Positions 25,666-34,521 of a stretch of DNA of 40,890 bases are shown piece by piece. The stretch is taken from assembly GCA_024279735.1 (NCBI GenBank), contig JAJRRF010000181.1, positions 1-40,890 of the forward strand. The letters are read 5' to 3'. Under the pieces are notes generated by a model. The model had not been told where the DNA came from and made no database searches. It saw only the letters and a program-made list of their open reading frames with translations. Position 1 is the stretch's first letter, and every line of letters begins with the position of its first letter. Source of the stretch: Alphaproteobacteria bacterium. Lineage in GTDB: Bacteria > Pseudomonadota > Alphaproteobacteria > Rhizobiales > JAJRRF01. The position numbers were made by a program, and so were the translations under genes.

Positions 25666-25678
25666 TAAATGGCAACCG
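25643..25678 (-). terminator. Intrinsic terminator of the nlpD operon, overlapping the convergent DUF815 gene
   Basis: On the minus strand, CGGTTGCCA (25678-25670) pairs with TGGCAGCCG (25659-25651), eight of nine pairs, with a 10-base loop. Eight T residues follow (the A-run 25643-25650 of the plus strand). It begins 24 bp after the nlpD stop and extends into the last codons of the DUF815 gene, which ends at 25665. The stem may also give weak termination in the plus direction. Confidence 0.85.
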
Positions 25679-25702
25679 CTTTATGATAGACTGAGCATTG
25701 TG

Positions 25703-27100
25703 CTACTTGCTCATATATTGCATGGGGTCGATCGGCTTGGAGCCCTTACGAAGTTCAAAATGAAGCTGTGGCTGGCTGACATCACCGGTCTTGCCAACAA
25801 GGGCAACAACCTGACCACGCTTGATACGGTCGCCGCGCCTGACCTTCAGGCTGCTGTTATGGGCATAGGCAGATACGAAATTATTGGCATGGCGGATCAG
25901 GACAAGATTACCATATCCCTTAAGCTCGCTGCCAGCATAGGCGACAACACCATTATCAGCGGCCTTAACTTGCGTTCCCATTGGGACAGCAAAATTCACA
26001 CCATCATTATTTTTACCATTGGCCATTGGGCCAAACTTGGAAATGATACGCCCACGAACTGGCCAACGAAAGCCGCCAACCCTTCTTTTTGGGGCAGCTT
26101 TACGGACTGTTTTCAGGGCTGCAAGTTTCCTTGGCCTAGGAATTTTCGCAACAACAGCTTTTGGCTTGACAGCTTTTGGGGCAGACCTTTTATTCCACAA
26201 CCCTGTCCTTGCTGCATCATTGCGTGAACCGGAACTGTCTTTCAGCTTGGCGACCCGTCTCACTGGCTTCATGCCAGGCTTAAGAGAAAGTTTCTGGCCA
26301 ATACGAAGACCTGCATTCTGCTCCAGACCATTCCACTGCGCCAACTGGACATAGCTGACCCCATATTTCCGTGCAACTGAATAAAGCGTTTCACTGCTCT
26401 GGACAGTATGGCTGATCGCTGATGTCCTGTTTTTGTCAGAAGCATACTGGAAATTAGAGACCGGTTTTGGCGCAGATCTGGATGTCCTGGGTTTGGCTGA
26501 AGCCACAACATTCCTGCTACCACCTTTTGCTGGAACCGTAAGAAGTTGTCCAAGACGAACAGTAGTGTCCTCCATATTATTGGCAGCCATAAAGTCAGCA
26601 GGCTTCAGGCCATAACGGCGGGAAATGCTGTATAATGTGTCACCCTGGACAACGCGAACGGTATTTTCATTCGTTGCACCATTATTTTGTGAATATGATG
26701 TGGCAGGCTTTCCTGATCCAAAATTTGAGATACGGCGCGGCTGGTAAGAACGCTGCCTGGAAGGCGGAGAGAGTTCGCGGACAGTCTCGCTCTGGACATT
26801 GCCCCGGCTGTAAGAAGCAACCTTGGCATCTTGTCCTGAAGACGTGTTGGAGGAGCTGTCATACTCATCCGCAACACCGCTGTCATAAGACCTACCTGAC
26901 CTGCTAGACCTGGAAGGCGTTGGATAACTGTTCGTGTCACCAAAAATTGAACTGTCTGTCTCTGATGAATTATATCCCATCGCAGGGTAGTCAAAACGTG
27001 TCACACCTGTGCTACAAGCAGAAAGAAGCAGGCTTGCCCCAATTATGATTGCAGATGATGTGTAGTTACCCAAATTTTTATTCATAGTCTTGTTACCCAT
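25703..27100 (-). CDS. nlpD: NlpD-like LysM/LytM lipoprotein (amidase activator, catalytically degenerate M23 domain)
   Basis: A 465-residue lipoprotein: signal peptide with lipobox LSAC (C29), a serine-rich linker, LysM 1 (about 147-190), LysM 2 (about 229-274), a basic linker, and a C-terminal LytM/M23 domain (about 345-462). In the LytM domain the zinc ligands H and D of HxxxD are N365 and N369 (NDGVN), and the first histidine of HxH is Q445 (QLH); H414 and H447 remain. E. coli NlpD is likewise inactive and works by activating the amidase AmiC at the division site, so an amidase-activator role is likely. AGGACGAC precedes the ATG. It ends the tat-serS-surE-pcm run, with its own terminator. 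Confidence 0.9.
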   Translation of the reverse strand: MGNKTMNKNLGNYTSSAIIIGASLLLSACSTGVTRFDYPAMGYNSSETDSSIFGDTNSYPTPSRSSRSGRSYDSGVADEYDSSSNTSSGQDAKVASYSRGNVQSETVRELSPPSRQRSYQPRRISNFGSGKPATSYSQNNGATNENTVRVVQGDTLYSISRRYGLKPADFMAANNMEDTTVRLGQLLTVPAKGGSRNVVASAKPRTSRSAPKPVSNFQYASDKNRTSAISHTVQSSETLYSVARKYGVSYVQLAQWNGLEQNAGLRIGQKLSLKPGMKPVRRVAKLKDSSGSRNDAARTGLWNKRSAPKAVKPKAVVAKIPRPRKLAALKTVRKAAPKRRVGGFRWPVRGRIISKFGPMANGKNNDGVNFAVPMGTQVKAADNGVVAYAGSELKGYGNLVLIRHANNFVSAYAHNSSLKVRRGDRIKRGQVVALVGKTGDVSQPQLHFELRKGSKPIDPMQYMSK

Positions 27101-27345
27101 GTCGTCCTGTCCCTCTACTGCTTAGAACCCGCCTGATACAGGGCTAAAACACCCTGGTTTCGGTTCGTAGATCGCCTCCCTGCCGGGAATTTATAACTGT
27201 AAAATATAGTGGGGATTCAAGACATGGGTTTGACCAGCATAAGGCGCAAATAAGGCAATCAGCCTGCTGGGCAGCTATCCCTGGTTTATGACCAGTATTC
27301 TAAATTTATGGTTAACAAAAGGTTAACGCCAATTCACACAAATTA
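27101..27345. other. pcm-nlpD spacer
   Basis: A 245 bp gap between pcm and nlpD, much longer than the other gaps nearby, so nlpD may have its own promoter. A possible -35 TTGAAT (minus strand, about 27215-27220) lies upstream of an AT-rich TATAAA, but the 19 bp spacing is long. No ORF or strong structure is seen. Confidence 0.3.
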
Positions 27346-27981
27346 TCAATCTTTGGACAACAGGGAAAAGTGGGATTCCCCCAGGGTTTTTATATCTGGC
27401 CTGTCCTCATAGTTGCGCAGCACAATAAGGTGCTGTGACCCATCTTCCTGGGTTTGCGGATAAACAATAATACCTTTGGGGCGGAGCTGTTCATATAACC
27501 CAATCGGCAAGTCATCTACACCTGCTGCAATAACAATCCTGTCAAACGGCCCCTGTTCCAGCCAGCCCTGCCAACCATTACCCACCAGTGTGGCTATGTT
27601 GTGGAGTTCGAGATCCTGAAACCTTTTTTCTGCTGCCACCATCAGGCTGCGCTGGTTTTCAACTGTATAGATACGGCGTGCTATTTTGGCCAGGACAGCA
27701 GCCAGATAGCCGCTCCCAGTACCGATCACAAGAACCCTGCACTCTTCCTTGAGCCACAGAGCCTCACAAATTTTGGCAACAATATAGGGTTCAGGAATAG
27801 TTTGCCCCTCCCCAATAGGCAAGGCCATGTCCCTATAGGCATATTCACGAAAAGCTTCTGACACAAAACGGTGTCGTGGTGTCAGCTCAATCGCATTGAG
27901 TACCTCGCCATCAAGAATTCCCTTGCTGCGCAGGGTCATGATCAGGTTGATTCGGTCCTGCTTATCGTCCTGTTGATCCAT
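27346..27981 (-). CDS. pcm: Protein-L-isoaspartate O-methyltransferase
   Basis: Pcm methylates isoaspartyl residues in aged proteins with S-adenosylmethionine, starting their repair. The 211-residue protein has the family start segment TPRHRFVSEAFREYAY, the substrate motif GEGQTIPEPY (commonly GQTISQPY), SAM motif I RVLVIGTGSGYLAAVLA, and the later motif FDRIVIAAGVDDLP. The length is standard. It lies 16 bp after surE on the same strand, and surE-pcm-nlpD is a classic proteobacterial order shared with E. coli. Confidence 0.96.
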   Translation of the reverse strand: MDQQDDKQDRINLIMTLRSKGILDGEVLNAIELTPRHRFVSEAFREYAYRDMALPIGEGQTIPEPYIVAKICEALWLKEECRVLVIGTGSGYLAAVLAKIARRIYTVENQRSLMVAAEKRFQDLELHNIATLVGNGWQGWLEQGPFDRIVIAAGVDDLPIGLYEQLRPKGIIVYPQTQEDGSQHLIVLRNYEDRPDIKTLGESHFSLLSKD

Positions 27982-27997
27982 TGGTCGTCATGCCCCG

Positions 27998-28774
27998 TTA
28001 TGATTTCCCGTCCCCAAAAATACCTTTCAGGTCATTGACCGTCTTTTGGTGGGTCATGTCAAGATGCAGCGGGGATACTGAAATAAAGTTGTCCCGCAAG
28101 GCTCCCAAATCTGTTTGGGCGGGCGGATTTCCCTTGTCCCTGCGGTAAAACAGCCAATAATAGGGATCATGCTGCATATCTATGCGCTTGTCATAACGCA
28201 ACAGCAGGTTTGGGTTACGCTGCCCCTGCTCTGTAACCTTTGTCCCCCTGACCTCAGATGACGTGCAGGCAGGGAAATTAATATTAAAAAAGATCTCTTC
28301 AGGCCAGCCCTTTTTCAACAGTTTACTGATAATGTCGGGGCCATGGTCTCGCGCCAACGACCAGTCAATCGCCCCCAGCCCCTCGTCAGGCCGACGCTGG
28401 CTCATGGCAATGGAAGGGATACCCAGCAAGGTACCCTCAATTGCGCCAGCGATCGTCCCTGAATAGGTCACATCATCAGCAGCATTCTGGTCGTTGTTCA
28501 CCCCAGAAATCAGCAGGTCAGGCTTCTTGTCCGTCATCAGTTCCAACACACCCATCAAAACGCAATCCGTTGGCGTACCCGAAACAGAGAATACTTGCTC
28601 TTCAAGCTGGTTGACCCGCAACGGAACTTGCAATGTCAGGGAATGGGATACCCCGCTCTGGTTGGTCATCGGGGCCACAATCCAGACATCGTCACTCAGG
28701 CTCTGCGCAATATCCCTCAGTGCTGCCAGTCCCTGCGCCCCGATACCATCGTCATTGGTCAGTAAAATCCGCAT
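27998..28774 (-). CDS. surE: 5'/3'-nucleotidase SurE
   Basis: A divalent-metal-dependent phosphatase acting on nucleoside monophosphates and linked to stationary-phase survival. The 258 residues begin with the defining motif MRILLTNDDGIGAQGL (metal ligands D8 and D9), followed by VSGTPTDCVLMG and SGVNNDQNAADDVTYSGTIAGA in the usual order. A GAGGCG ribosome binding site precedes the ATG, and the gene starts 10 bp after serS. It is co-directional with pcm. Confidence 0.97.
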   Translation of the reverse strand: MRILLTNDDGIGAQGLAALRDIAQSLSDDVWIVAPMTNQSGVSHSLTLQVPLRVNQLEEQVFSVSGTPTDCVLMGVLELMTDKKPDLLISGVNNDQNAADDVTYSGTIAGAIEGTLLGIPSIAMSQRRPDEGLGAIDWSLARDHGPDIISKLLKKGWPEEIFFNINFPACTSSEVRGTKVTEQGQRNPNLLLRYDKRIDMQHDPYYWLFYRRDKGNPPAQTDLGALRDNFISVSPLHLDMTHQKTVNDLKGIFGDGKS

Positions 28775-28784
28775 TCACTTCGCC

Positions 28785-30065
28785 TCAAGATTTTTCAATT
28801 TTTTCCAGTCCGCCCATATAAGAACGCAGGGCTTCAGGAATCATGATAGAGCCATCTTCCTGTTGATAGTTTTCCAGTACAGCCACCATCGTCCGGCCAA
28901 CGGCCAGCCCTGAACCATTTAGGGTATGGGGGAAATGCAGGGTTTTTCCGCCTGCTTCCCTGAAACGGGTCTTCATCCGCCGCGTCTGGAAATCCCCGCA
29001 GACTGAACAACTGGAAATTTCGCGGTAACTGTCCTGACCTGGCAGCCAGACTTCAAGGTCATAGGTCTTGCGGGCAGTAAAGCCCATATCGCCTGTGCAA
29101 AGGGTCAGCACCTGATAGGCCAGCCCCAGCCTCTTCAATATTTCTTCGGCGCAACCTGTCATCCGTTCCAACTCATCCATCGCTTCACGGGGATGGACAA
29201 CGGACACCATCTCAACCTTGGAAAACTGGTGCATCCTGATAAGGCCGCGTGTGTCCTTGCCTGCCGACCCAGCCTCGGAGCGGAAACAGGGCGTATGAGC
29301 GGCAAAGCGTTTTGGCAGCTCGGATTCTGCCAAAATCTGCTCTCGAACCATGTTGGTCAGCGGCACTTCTGCTGTCGGTATCAGCCAATAGCCGTTCTCA
29401 GTACGGAACAGGTCTTCGGCAAATTTAGGGAGCTGGGCAGTACCGAACACCGCCTCATCCCGCACCAGGATCGGTGGGACAACTTCGGTATAACCATATT
29501 CTGTGGTGTGGATGTCCAGCATGAAAGCAGCCAGTGCCCGTTCCAGGCGCGCCAGCGGCCCAGACAATACGGCAAAGCGCGCGCCAGACATTTTGGCTGC
29601 TGTCTCGAAATCCAGCATTCCCAAATCTTCACCCAGGTCAAAATGCTCTTTGGGGGTAAAGGAAAATGAGGGTTTCTCGCCTTCTGTGCGGGTCACGACA
29701 TTGTCAGCCTCGCCGCCGCCATCAGGGACTTCATCAAGAGGAATATTGGGCAGGCTGGCAAGTAGTGCGTTCAAATCATCCGCAATCTTGCCGCCCTGCT
29801 TTTCCCCGGCCGCATAGTCCTCTTTCAGGGAGGCAACCTCGTCCATCAGTTCCTTTGCTTTGGCCTCATCACCGCTGCCCTTGGCCTTGCCAATCTGTTT
29901 CGAGACAGCATTGCGACGGGTCTGCATCTCTTGCAACTTGGCAATATGGGCGCGATTCTCTTCATCCAGTGCCAGAATTTCAGCAGAATGAGGCTGCATA
30001 CCTCGCCTCTTCAGTCCCCCATCAAAATCTGCTGGGTTTGCCCTTATCCATTTGAGGTCATGCAC
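28785..30065 (-). CDS. serS: Serine--tRNA ligase
   Basis: SerRS charges tRNA-Ser with serine. The 426-residue class II synthetase has the N-terminal coiled-coil tRNA-binding arm (about residues 28-100), motif 2 in [21 protein letters not shown], and motif 3 in [18 protein letters not shown]. The length is normal. It lies between tatC (153 bp upstream) and surE (10 bp downstream), the usual alphaproteobacterial tat-serS-surE order. Confidence 0.98.
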   Translation of the reverse strand: MHDLKWIRANPADFDGGLKRRGMQPHSAEILALDEENRAHIAKLQEMQTRRNAVSKQIGKAKGSGDEAKAKELMDEVASLKEDYAAGEKQGGKIADDLNALLASLPNIPLDEVPDGGGEADNVVTRTEGEKPSFSFTPKEHFDLGEDLGMLDFETAAKMSGARFAVLSGPLARLERALAAFMLDIHTTEYGYTEVVPPILVRDEAVFGTAQLPKFAEDLFRTENGYWLIPTAEVPLTNMVREQILAESELPKRFAAHTPCFRSEAGSAGKDTRGLIRMHQFSKVEMVSVVHPREAMDELERMTGCAEEILKRLGLAYQVLTLCTGDMGFTARKTYDLEVWLPGQDSYREISSCSVCGDFQTRRMKTRFREAGGKTLHFPHTLNGSGLAVGRTMVAVLENYQQEDGSIMIPEALRSYMGGLEKIEKS

Positions 30066-30218
30066 CGTCTTGTCTCCGCATTATGTCTTGTTATGTAAGA
30101 ATATGATGTGGAAACAGCTATACGCCCCCAGCCAGGCAGCGTCCAGGGCAAAGTTCTTTTTACGCAAGTCTAAATTAGGAATATGAACCCACCCTTGAAT
30201 ACCCACAAATAATAGGCT

Positions 30219-31019
30219 TTACTGGTTATCCTGTTCCTGCCTTTTCTTCTCCACATAACCCACCGACAATATAGAGACCTCATAAAGCAGGTAGGTTGGT
30301 ATGATCAGGGCAATCAGGCTCAGGGGATCAGGCGGGGTCAGGAACATCGCCACAACGGCAATGCCAAGCAGGGCGTGCTTTCTTTTGGCTTTCAGGCCTT
30401 CTGCACCAATCAGGCCTGTTTTGGCCATCAGTGTCAGGATCAAGGGCAACTGGAAGCATATCCCAAAGGCCAGGATCAGGGTCATGATCAGTCCTAGATA
30501 TTCCATCGCCCTGGGCAGCATCTCAACCGAAATGCCCGCCTCATTAATCTGCATTTTCAGGAAGAACCCAAGAGCCATTGACATGGCGACATAATAGACC
30601 AGCGCAGCCCCCATCACAAACAAGACTGGGGTAGCTATCAGAAATGGCAGAAAGCTTTCACGCTCACTTTTATACAGGCCAGGCGCAACAAACATATAGA
30701 TTTGGGTGGCAATGATGGGAAAGGCCAGAAATATCGCGCCGAACAGTGCCAGCTTGACATAGACAATAAACAGTTCTTGCGGTGAGGTTGTGATCAGCTT
30801 GACGGACTTTTCAGCCAGTTCCATGCCATAAAAACTAATCATCGCGTCCTTGAATGGCATCACCAGAATTATATAGATATCCTTGGAAAAATAAAAACAG
30901 ACCAGGAAGGTCACAAAAATCCCAGCCATCACCCAGATCAGTCGCTGACGCAACTCAACAAGGTGTTCCATGATCGGGGCTTTGGTTTCGTCAAAGTCGC
31001 TTGCTGTCTTGTCAGTCAT
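30219..31019 (-). CDS. tatC: Sec-independent protein translocase TatC
   Basis: TatC binds twin-arginine signal peptides and, with TatA and TatB, moves folded proteins across the inner membrane. The 266-residue protein has the family start APIMEHLVELRQRLIWVM, six predicted helices, and the conserved cytoplasmic and periplasmic loop elements, including FVAPGLYKSERESFLPF and FLTPPDPLSLIALIIPTYLLYE. It starts 35 bp after tatB and is co-directional with it. Confidence 0.97.
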   Translation of the reverse strand: MTDKTASDFDETKAPIMEHLVELRQRLIWVMAGIFVTFLVCFYFSKDIYIILVMPFKDAMISFYGMELAEKSVKLITTSPQELFIVYVKLALFGAIFLAFPIIATQIYMFVAPGLYKSERESFLPFLIATPVLFVMGAALVYYVAMSMALGFFLKMQINEAGISVEMLPRAMEYLGLIMTLILAFGICFQLPLILTLMAKTGLIGAEGLKAKRKHALLGIAVVAMFLTPPDPLSLIALIIPTYLLYEVSILSVGYVEKKRQEQDNQ

Positions 31020-31054
31020 AATTACGGGTTACCATGTTTCCTGGTTGCAGCCAC

Positions 31055-31804
31055 CTAAGCACCGCGCCTGTCTGAGTCTGCCATTGCAGCTTCACGTTTT
31101 TCTGCCTGCCGCACACGTTCAAGCCTTTTGGCCATTGCAGCCTCTTCCTGTTCAGCCTTCACAGACTCCTGAAATTTTTGGCGGCCTTCTTCCAAGATGT
31201 CCTTGCTGGTCCTGGCTTCGCCCAGATATTCCTCTTCATCAAGCAAGGCCCCGTCGTCATCATCGTCATGCTGGACAGCAAGCTTGCCAATCGCGTTTTC
31301 ATCTGGACCTGAACCTGTATTTTCTGCGCCAGAAACCTGGCCATCATCCTTGCCTTGCCTGCCGACTGCTTCCGGTTCATCATCACTTTCAGAAGGTTCT
31401 TTTTTACTATGATGGGTCACTTCACCATCGGCACTGGTCTCTATCACCTCATCAGGCTCATCCCAATCAAGATTTTCATCTTCATCATCTTCATAAACAG
31501 GTTTTTTGTCCGATTTTTTATCAGCATCATCAAGCTCGGTAAAGTCCAGGCCAATATCCTTTTCAGACGGCAGGGCAGCCTTGACATCCTCAACTTCCTT
31601 CAGGATATTATCCTTGATATCTGCGATCTGAGTGTCCCGGACAACATCATCAAACTGGGAACGAAAATCATCGGCAATCCCCTTGACCTTGCCAAAATAC
31701 TTCCCACAAACACGCAAGAACTGGGGCAACTCTTTTGGCCCGACAACCAAAATTGCCAGGGATGCTATAATAAAAAGTTCGCTCCAGCCAATATTTCCAA
31801 ACAT
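31055..31804 (-). CDS. tatB: Sec-independent protein translocase TatB, with a long acidic tail
   Basis: TatB works with TatC as receptor for Tat substrates. The N-terminus MFGNIGWSELFIIASLAILVV followed by GPKELPQFLRVCGKYFGKV is the diagnostic TatB helix, hinge and amphipathic helix. At 249 residues it is longer than the usual 150-180. From about residue 85 it becomes a low-complexity, strongly acidic linker (runs of D and E, including DDDDD), and it ends in a charged helix rich in E, K, R and A (about 200-249). Tails of TatB vary widely, so this need not be abnormal. It lies 145 bp after tatA. Confidence 0.94.
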   Translation of the reverse strand: MFGNIGWSELFIIASLAILVVGPKELPQFLRVCGKYFGKVKGIADDFRSQFDDVVRDTQIADIKDNILKEVEDVKAALPSEKDIGLDFTELDDADKKSDKKPVYEDDEDENLDWDEPDEVIETSADGEVTHHSKKEPSESDDEPEAVGRQGKDDGQVSGAENTGSGPDENAIGKLAVQHDDDDDGALLDEEEYLGEARTSKDILEEGRQKFQESVKAEQEEAAMAKRLERVRQAEKREAAMADSDRRGA

Positions 31805-31949
31805 TTAAAAATATTTTCACCCGTATTTTGACACGACCCTGAACCAGGATATTGTCTTGAATATACCCTGAAGTGATAACACTTGCCATCACCTAAGAAG
31901 GAACATGGTTAAGGCTCAAGACCTGATTGCCCTGCCCTTTTTCAGTTCC

Positions 31950-32183
31950 CTAGCTTGCCTTGGAATTTTCATTTACACTTGTGCTGCCGACTTTTTCGTC
32001 AGCATCATGATCAATGGTTTTTCCCTTTTCAGAAGCGGCAATTTCCGGCTCATCATCTGCCATACCTTTCTTAAAGCTTTTAATACCCAGGGCAACGTCT
32101 TCCATCATCCCTGAAATTTTGCCGCGTCCAAACAACAGGACTGCAAGCAGAGCGATTAATACTAATTGATACCCACCTGGCAT
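31950..32183 (-). CDS. tatA: Sec-independent protein translocase TatA
   Basis: TatA oligomerises to form the Tat transport pore. The 77-residue protein has the short N-terminal helix (YQLVLIALLAVLLFG), the FGRGKI hinge and the amphipathic helix with ALGIKSFKKGMADD. The remainder is a polar tail. A GGAGAG ribosome binding site lies upstream of the ATG. It starts the tatA-tatB-tatC group, about 200 bp downstream of the flavin reductase gene. Confidence 0.94.
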   Translation of the reverse strand: MPGGYQLVLIALLAVLLFGRGKISGMMEDVALGIKSFKKGMADDEPEIAASEKGKTIDHDADEKVGSTSVNENSKAS

Positions 32184-32270
32184 AGACTTCTCTCCAAAAT
32201 AACTTTTTCAACATTTTAAAACCTGGCAACATGCTCCATAACAAAACATCTGCCACTACTGACTGCCATT

Positions 32271-32300
32271 ATCATAACAATCCAGTTCCATTATAGACAA
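32271..32300 (-). promoter_or_regulatory. Candidate sigma-70-type promoter for tatABC
   Basis: On the minus strand, TTGTCT (32300-32295) and TATGAT (32276-32271) are separated by 18 bp and point toward tatA, whose start codon is about 88 bp downstream. The position in the 199 bp gap after the flavin reductase gene fits a tat operon promoter, but the boxes are only moderate matches. Confidence 0.35.
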
Positions 32301-32382
32301 GATTATCATGTTTTTAATATGACTATAGCATAGATCTCCCCGCTTGAGACTCTTTAATTCCGCCGCATCTCCCAAAGCCTGT

Positions 32383-32997
32383 TCAGGACTGCGTTTTCGG
32401 CGGTGTGATCCTAAAAATATGGTCTGGCTCAACTGATGAAAACGCAGAATATCCCATAACTGCCATCGGCCGCAACTGCCCCATATCCACCATGCCGTCC
32501 CTGATCGCGTGGTCATCAATATAGATGCCAACCACCTTGCCGATCACCATAGAATAGTTTTCTCCGCCCTTTTCATTGCTGGGCAGCTCAATTGTATCAT
32601 GATGCAGGCATTCCAGGGCAACGGGGCTTTCCTTGACGCGCGGCGGCCCTACACTCCCTGATGGCGCAGCATTCAGCCCTGAGAAAGACATCTCATCAAT
32701 TTCAGGCGCATGGCTTAGGCTGGAAAGCAGCATTTCATTTTTCAGACTAAAGGTGGCCAGGGAACAGACAAACTCCCCCTGTTCCTCAGCATTACGCTGG
32801 CTGTCCTTGCGTCCCCGTGACGAAAACATCACATAATGTGGGTTTTCGGAAACCAGGTTGAAAAAACTGTAGGGTGCCAGGTTGACAACCCCCTTTGCAT
32901 CAAGGGTTGAAATCCAGCCAATAGGCCTTGGGGTAATGAGGGCTGTAAACGGGTCAGTCTCAAGACCATGATTATTGGTCTCAACATTATAGTACAA
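32383..32997 (-). CDS. Flavin reductase family protein (FMN-binding split barrel)
   Basis: A 204-residue member of the flavin-reductase-like FMN-binding family: TALITPRPIGWISTLDAKGVVNLAPYSFFN is the family's FMN-binding N-terminal block, with SSRGRKDSQRNAEE and a conserved VGKVVGIYIDD strand later. Such proteins bind FMN and reduce flavin, or serve as small flavoprotein oxidoreductases; the substrate cannot be told from sequence. The start is a TTG at 32997: an in-frame stop lies a short way upstream and no other start codon lies between. It sits between scpB (45 bp upstream) and tatA, an unusual insertion in a run where scpB and tatA are often neighbours. Confidence 0.87.
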   Translation of the reverse strand: MYYNVETNNHGLETDPFTALITPRPIGWISTLDAKGVVNLAPYSFFNLVSENPHYVMFSSRGRKDSQRNAEEQGEFVCSLATFSLKNEMLLSSLSHAPEIDEMSFSGLNAAPSGSVGPPRVKESPVALECLHHDTIELPSNEKGGENYSMVIGKVVGIYIDDHAIRDGMVDMGQLRPMAVMGYSAFSSVEPDHIFRITPPKTQS

Positions 32998-33042
32998 TTT
33001 TTTAGTCCTGTGTTCTGTGTCATGTATTCAATATTCAGTATT

Positions 33043-33684
33043 CTAAAGCGGCTCTTCATCATCGGCAAACTCACCTGACGGGGAAGGCTTTGGCATTGAG
33101 AAGCTAGCAGCTATTGTGCCCTCAAGCAAACCGGCTTCCTTGAACTCCTCCATTCCCGGCAAATCCGACAAATTTTCCAAACTGAAATGGGACAAAAATT
33201 GTTCTGTTGTCCCGTAAGTAATTGGCCTGCCTGGCACTTTCCTGCGGCCACGCATCCTGACCCACTCCACTTCCATCAGCACATCCAGCGTTCCCTTCGA
33301 GGTCGCCACACCGCGAATTTCCTCAATTTCTGAGCGGGTGGCTGGCTGGTGATAGGCAATAATTACCAATGTTTCGAGGGCAGCCTGGGACAGTTTCGTT
33401 GCTGCCGCCGCCTGCCGTTGCAACAGGCCTGACAGGTCTTCTGCCGTCCTAAAAACCCATTTATCCGCAATGCGTACCAGGTTAATGCCCCTGCTGGCAT
33501 ATATTCCCTCCAGCTCCTTCAGATATCTCCCGACATCCTCATCAACATTAATGTAGGTCTGTAGCTCCTTTGTCTGCATTGGTCTTGTAGCAGCAAACAA
33601 CACAGCCTCCAATATACGCAAATTTTCAATGCGTTCTGCCGAAGTCAAATGTGTCACATTAGAGGAAGGGCTTTCATCTCTCAT
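33043..33684 (-). CDS. scpB: Segregation and condensation protein ScpB
   Basis: ScpB is a winged-helix kite subunit that, with ScpA, completes the Smc condensin needed for chromosome segregation. The 213-residue protein has ENLRILEAVLFAATRPMQTKEL, then LSQAALETLVIIAYHQPATRSEIEEIRGV and GRPITYGTTEQFLSHFSLE, all standard ScpB segments. It overlaps scpA in a TGATG arrangement (stop and start share one base), so translation is coupled. Confidence 0.96.
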   Translation of the reverse strand: MRDESPSSNVTHLTSAERIENLRILEAVLFAATRPMQTKELQTYINVDEDVGRYLKELEGIYASRGINLVRIADKWVFRTAEDLSGLLQRQAAAATKLSQAALETLVIIAYHQPATRSEIEEIRGVATSKGTLDVLMEVEWVRMRGRRKVPGRPITYGTTEQFLSHFSLENLSDLPGMEEFKEAGLLEGTIAASFSMPKPSPSGEFADDEEPL

Positions 33685-34520
33685 CAGGCATCCCCTTTAC
33701 GGTTCAGGCTCTTTTCAGGAGTGACAGCACGAAGATAAAGCGGTGTATAACTGCCATCCTGACGAATTTCAGCATGGCCTTCACGCACCATTTCCAAGGA
33801 TGCCCCAAAACTGGCAGCCAGGGCGGTGCGCCTTTCTTCCGGATCTGCCAGATAGGCAACAAGATAGCTGTCTATTGTTGTCCATTCAAAATTCATCTGC
33901 AACATTTTTTCCAACTTTTTGCGGGCATCCTTCAGCGACCAAACCTTCCTTTTCTTGACAGTCACAACCTTGACGGCCTGAATTTGGCGAAGACCCGCAT
34001 AGGCCTTGAGCATCTGGTACAGGGTTGTATCATAGTCAGGCGACCCTTCACAGGCTACTATTTCCAACCCTTCCGGCAGTCCCCGCCCAAAGACATCAAT
34101 GCCAAGCTGCGGCTGTTCCAACAGCATTTTTGAAGCCTTGCGCATTGCCTCAAGACGCTTCAGCCTGTGTGCCAGCAGGGCAGCCAGTTCATCACCGCTC
34201 AGTTCTTCCTCGCCATCATCAGGATCAGGCGGCAACAATAAACGGGACTTGAGATAAGCCAGCCAGGCTGCCATCACCAGATAATCAGCAGCAACATCCA
34301 GTTTCAAGGACTTTGCCTGATGGATGAAAGCAAGATATTGCTCAACCAGTGGCAAGATCTCTATTTGGGTCAGGTCAAGCTTTTGCTTGCGAGCCAGGGT
34401 CAACAACAGGTCAAGCGGCCCCTCGAAACCCTCTATATCAATGACAAGCCCCAGTACCTCCCTGTCATCCTCTTCAAAAGGAGGACTGTCCTGCTCACTG
34501 TAAGTTGGGGGCTGAGACAT
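33684..34520 (-). CDS. scpA: Segregation and condensation protein ScpA
   Basis: ScpA is the kleisin that bridges Smc heads and recruits ScpB. The 278-residue protein shows the N-terminal Smc-binding block FEGPLDLLLTLARKQKLDLTQI, then YLVMAAWLAYLKSRLLLP, and a C-terminal winged-helix part. A GAGGT ribosome binding site lies over the nagZ stop codon, one base separates the genes, and scpB is coupled downstream. nagZ-scpA-scpB is a standard alphaproteobacterial order. Confidence 0.96.
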   Translation of the reverse strand: MSQPPTYSEQDSPPFEEDDREVLGLVIDIEGFEGPLDLLLTLARKQKLDLTQIEILPLVEQYLAFIHQAKSLKLDVAADYLVMAAWLAYLKSRLLLPPDPDDGEEELSGDELAALLAHRLKRLEAMRKASKMLLEQPQLGIDVFGRGLPEGLEIVACEGSPDYDTTLYQMLKAYAGLRQIQAVKVVTVKKRKVWSLKDARKKLEKMLQMNFEWTTIDSYLVAYLADPEERRTALAASFGASLEMVREGHAEIRQDGSYTPLYLRAVTPEKSLNRKGDA

Positions 34521-34521
34521 C

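Noticed and set aside
25457-26227. 256-codon plus-strand ORF overlapping the DUF815 gene end and antisense to nlpD
   Set aside because: Runs across two well-supported genes and their terminator; the translation has no recognisable motif.
30970-31542. 190-codon plus-strand ORF antisense to tatB
   Set aside because: Histidine- and proline-rich translation is the mirror of the acidic tatB tail codons, not a real protein.
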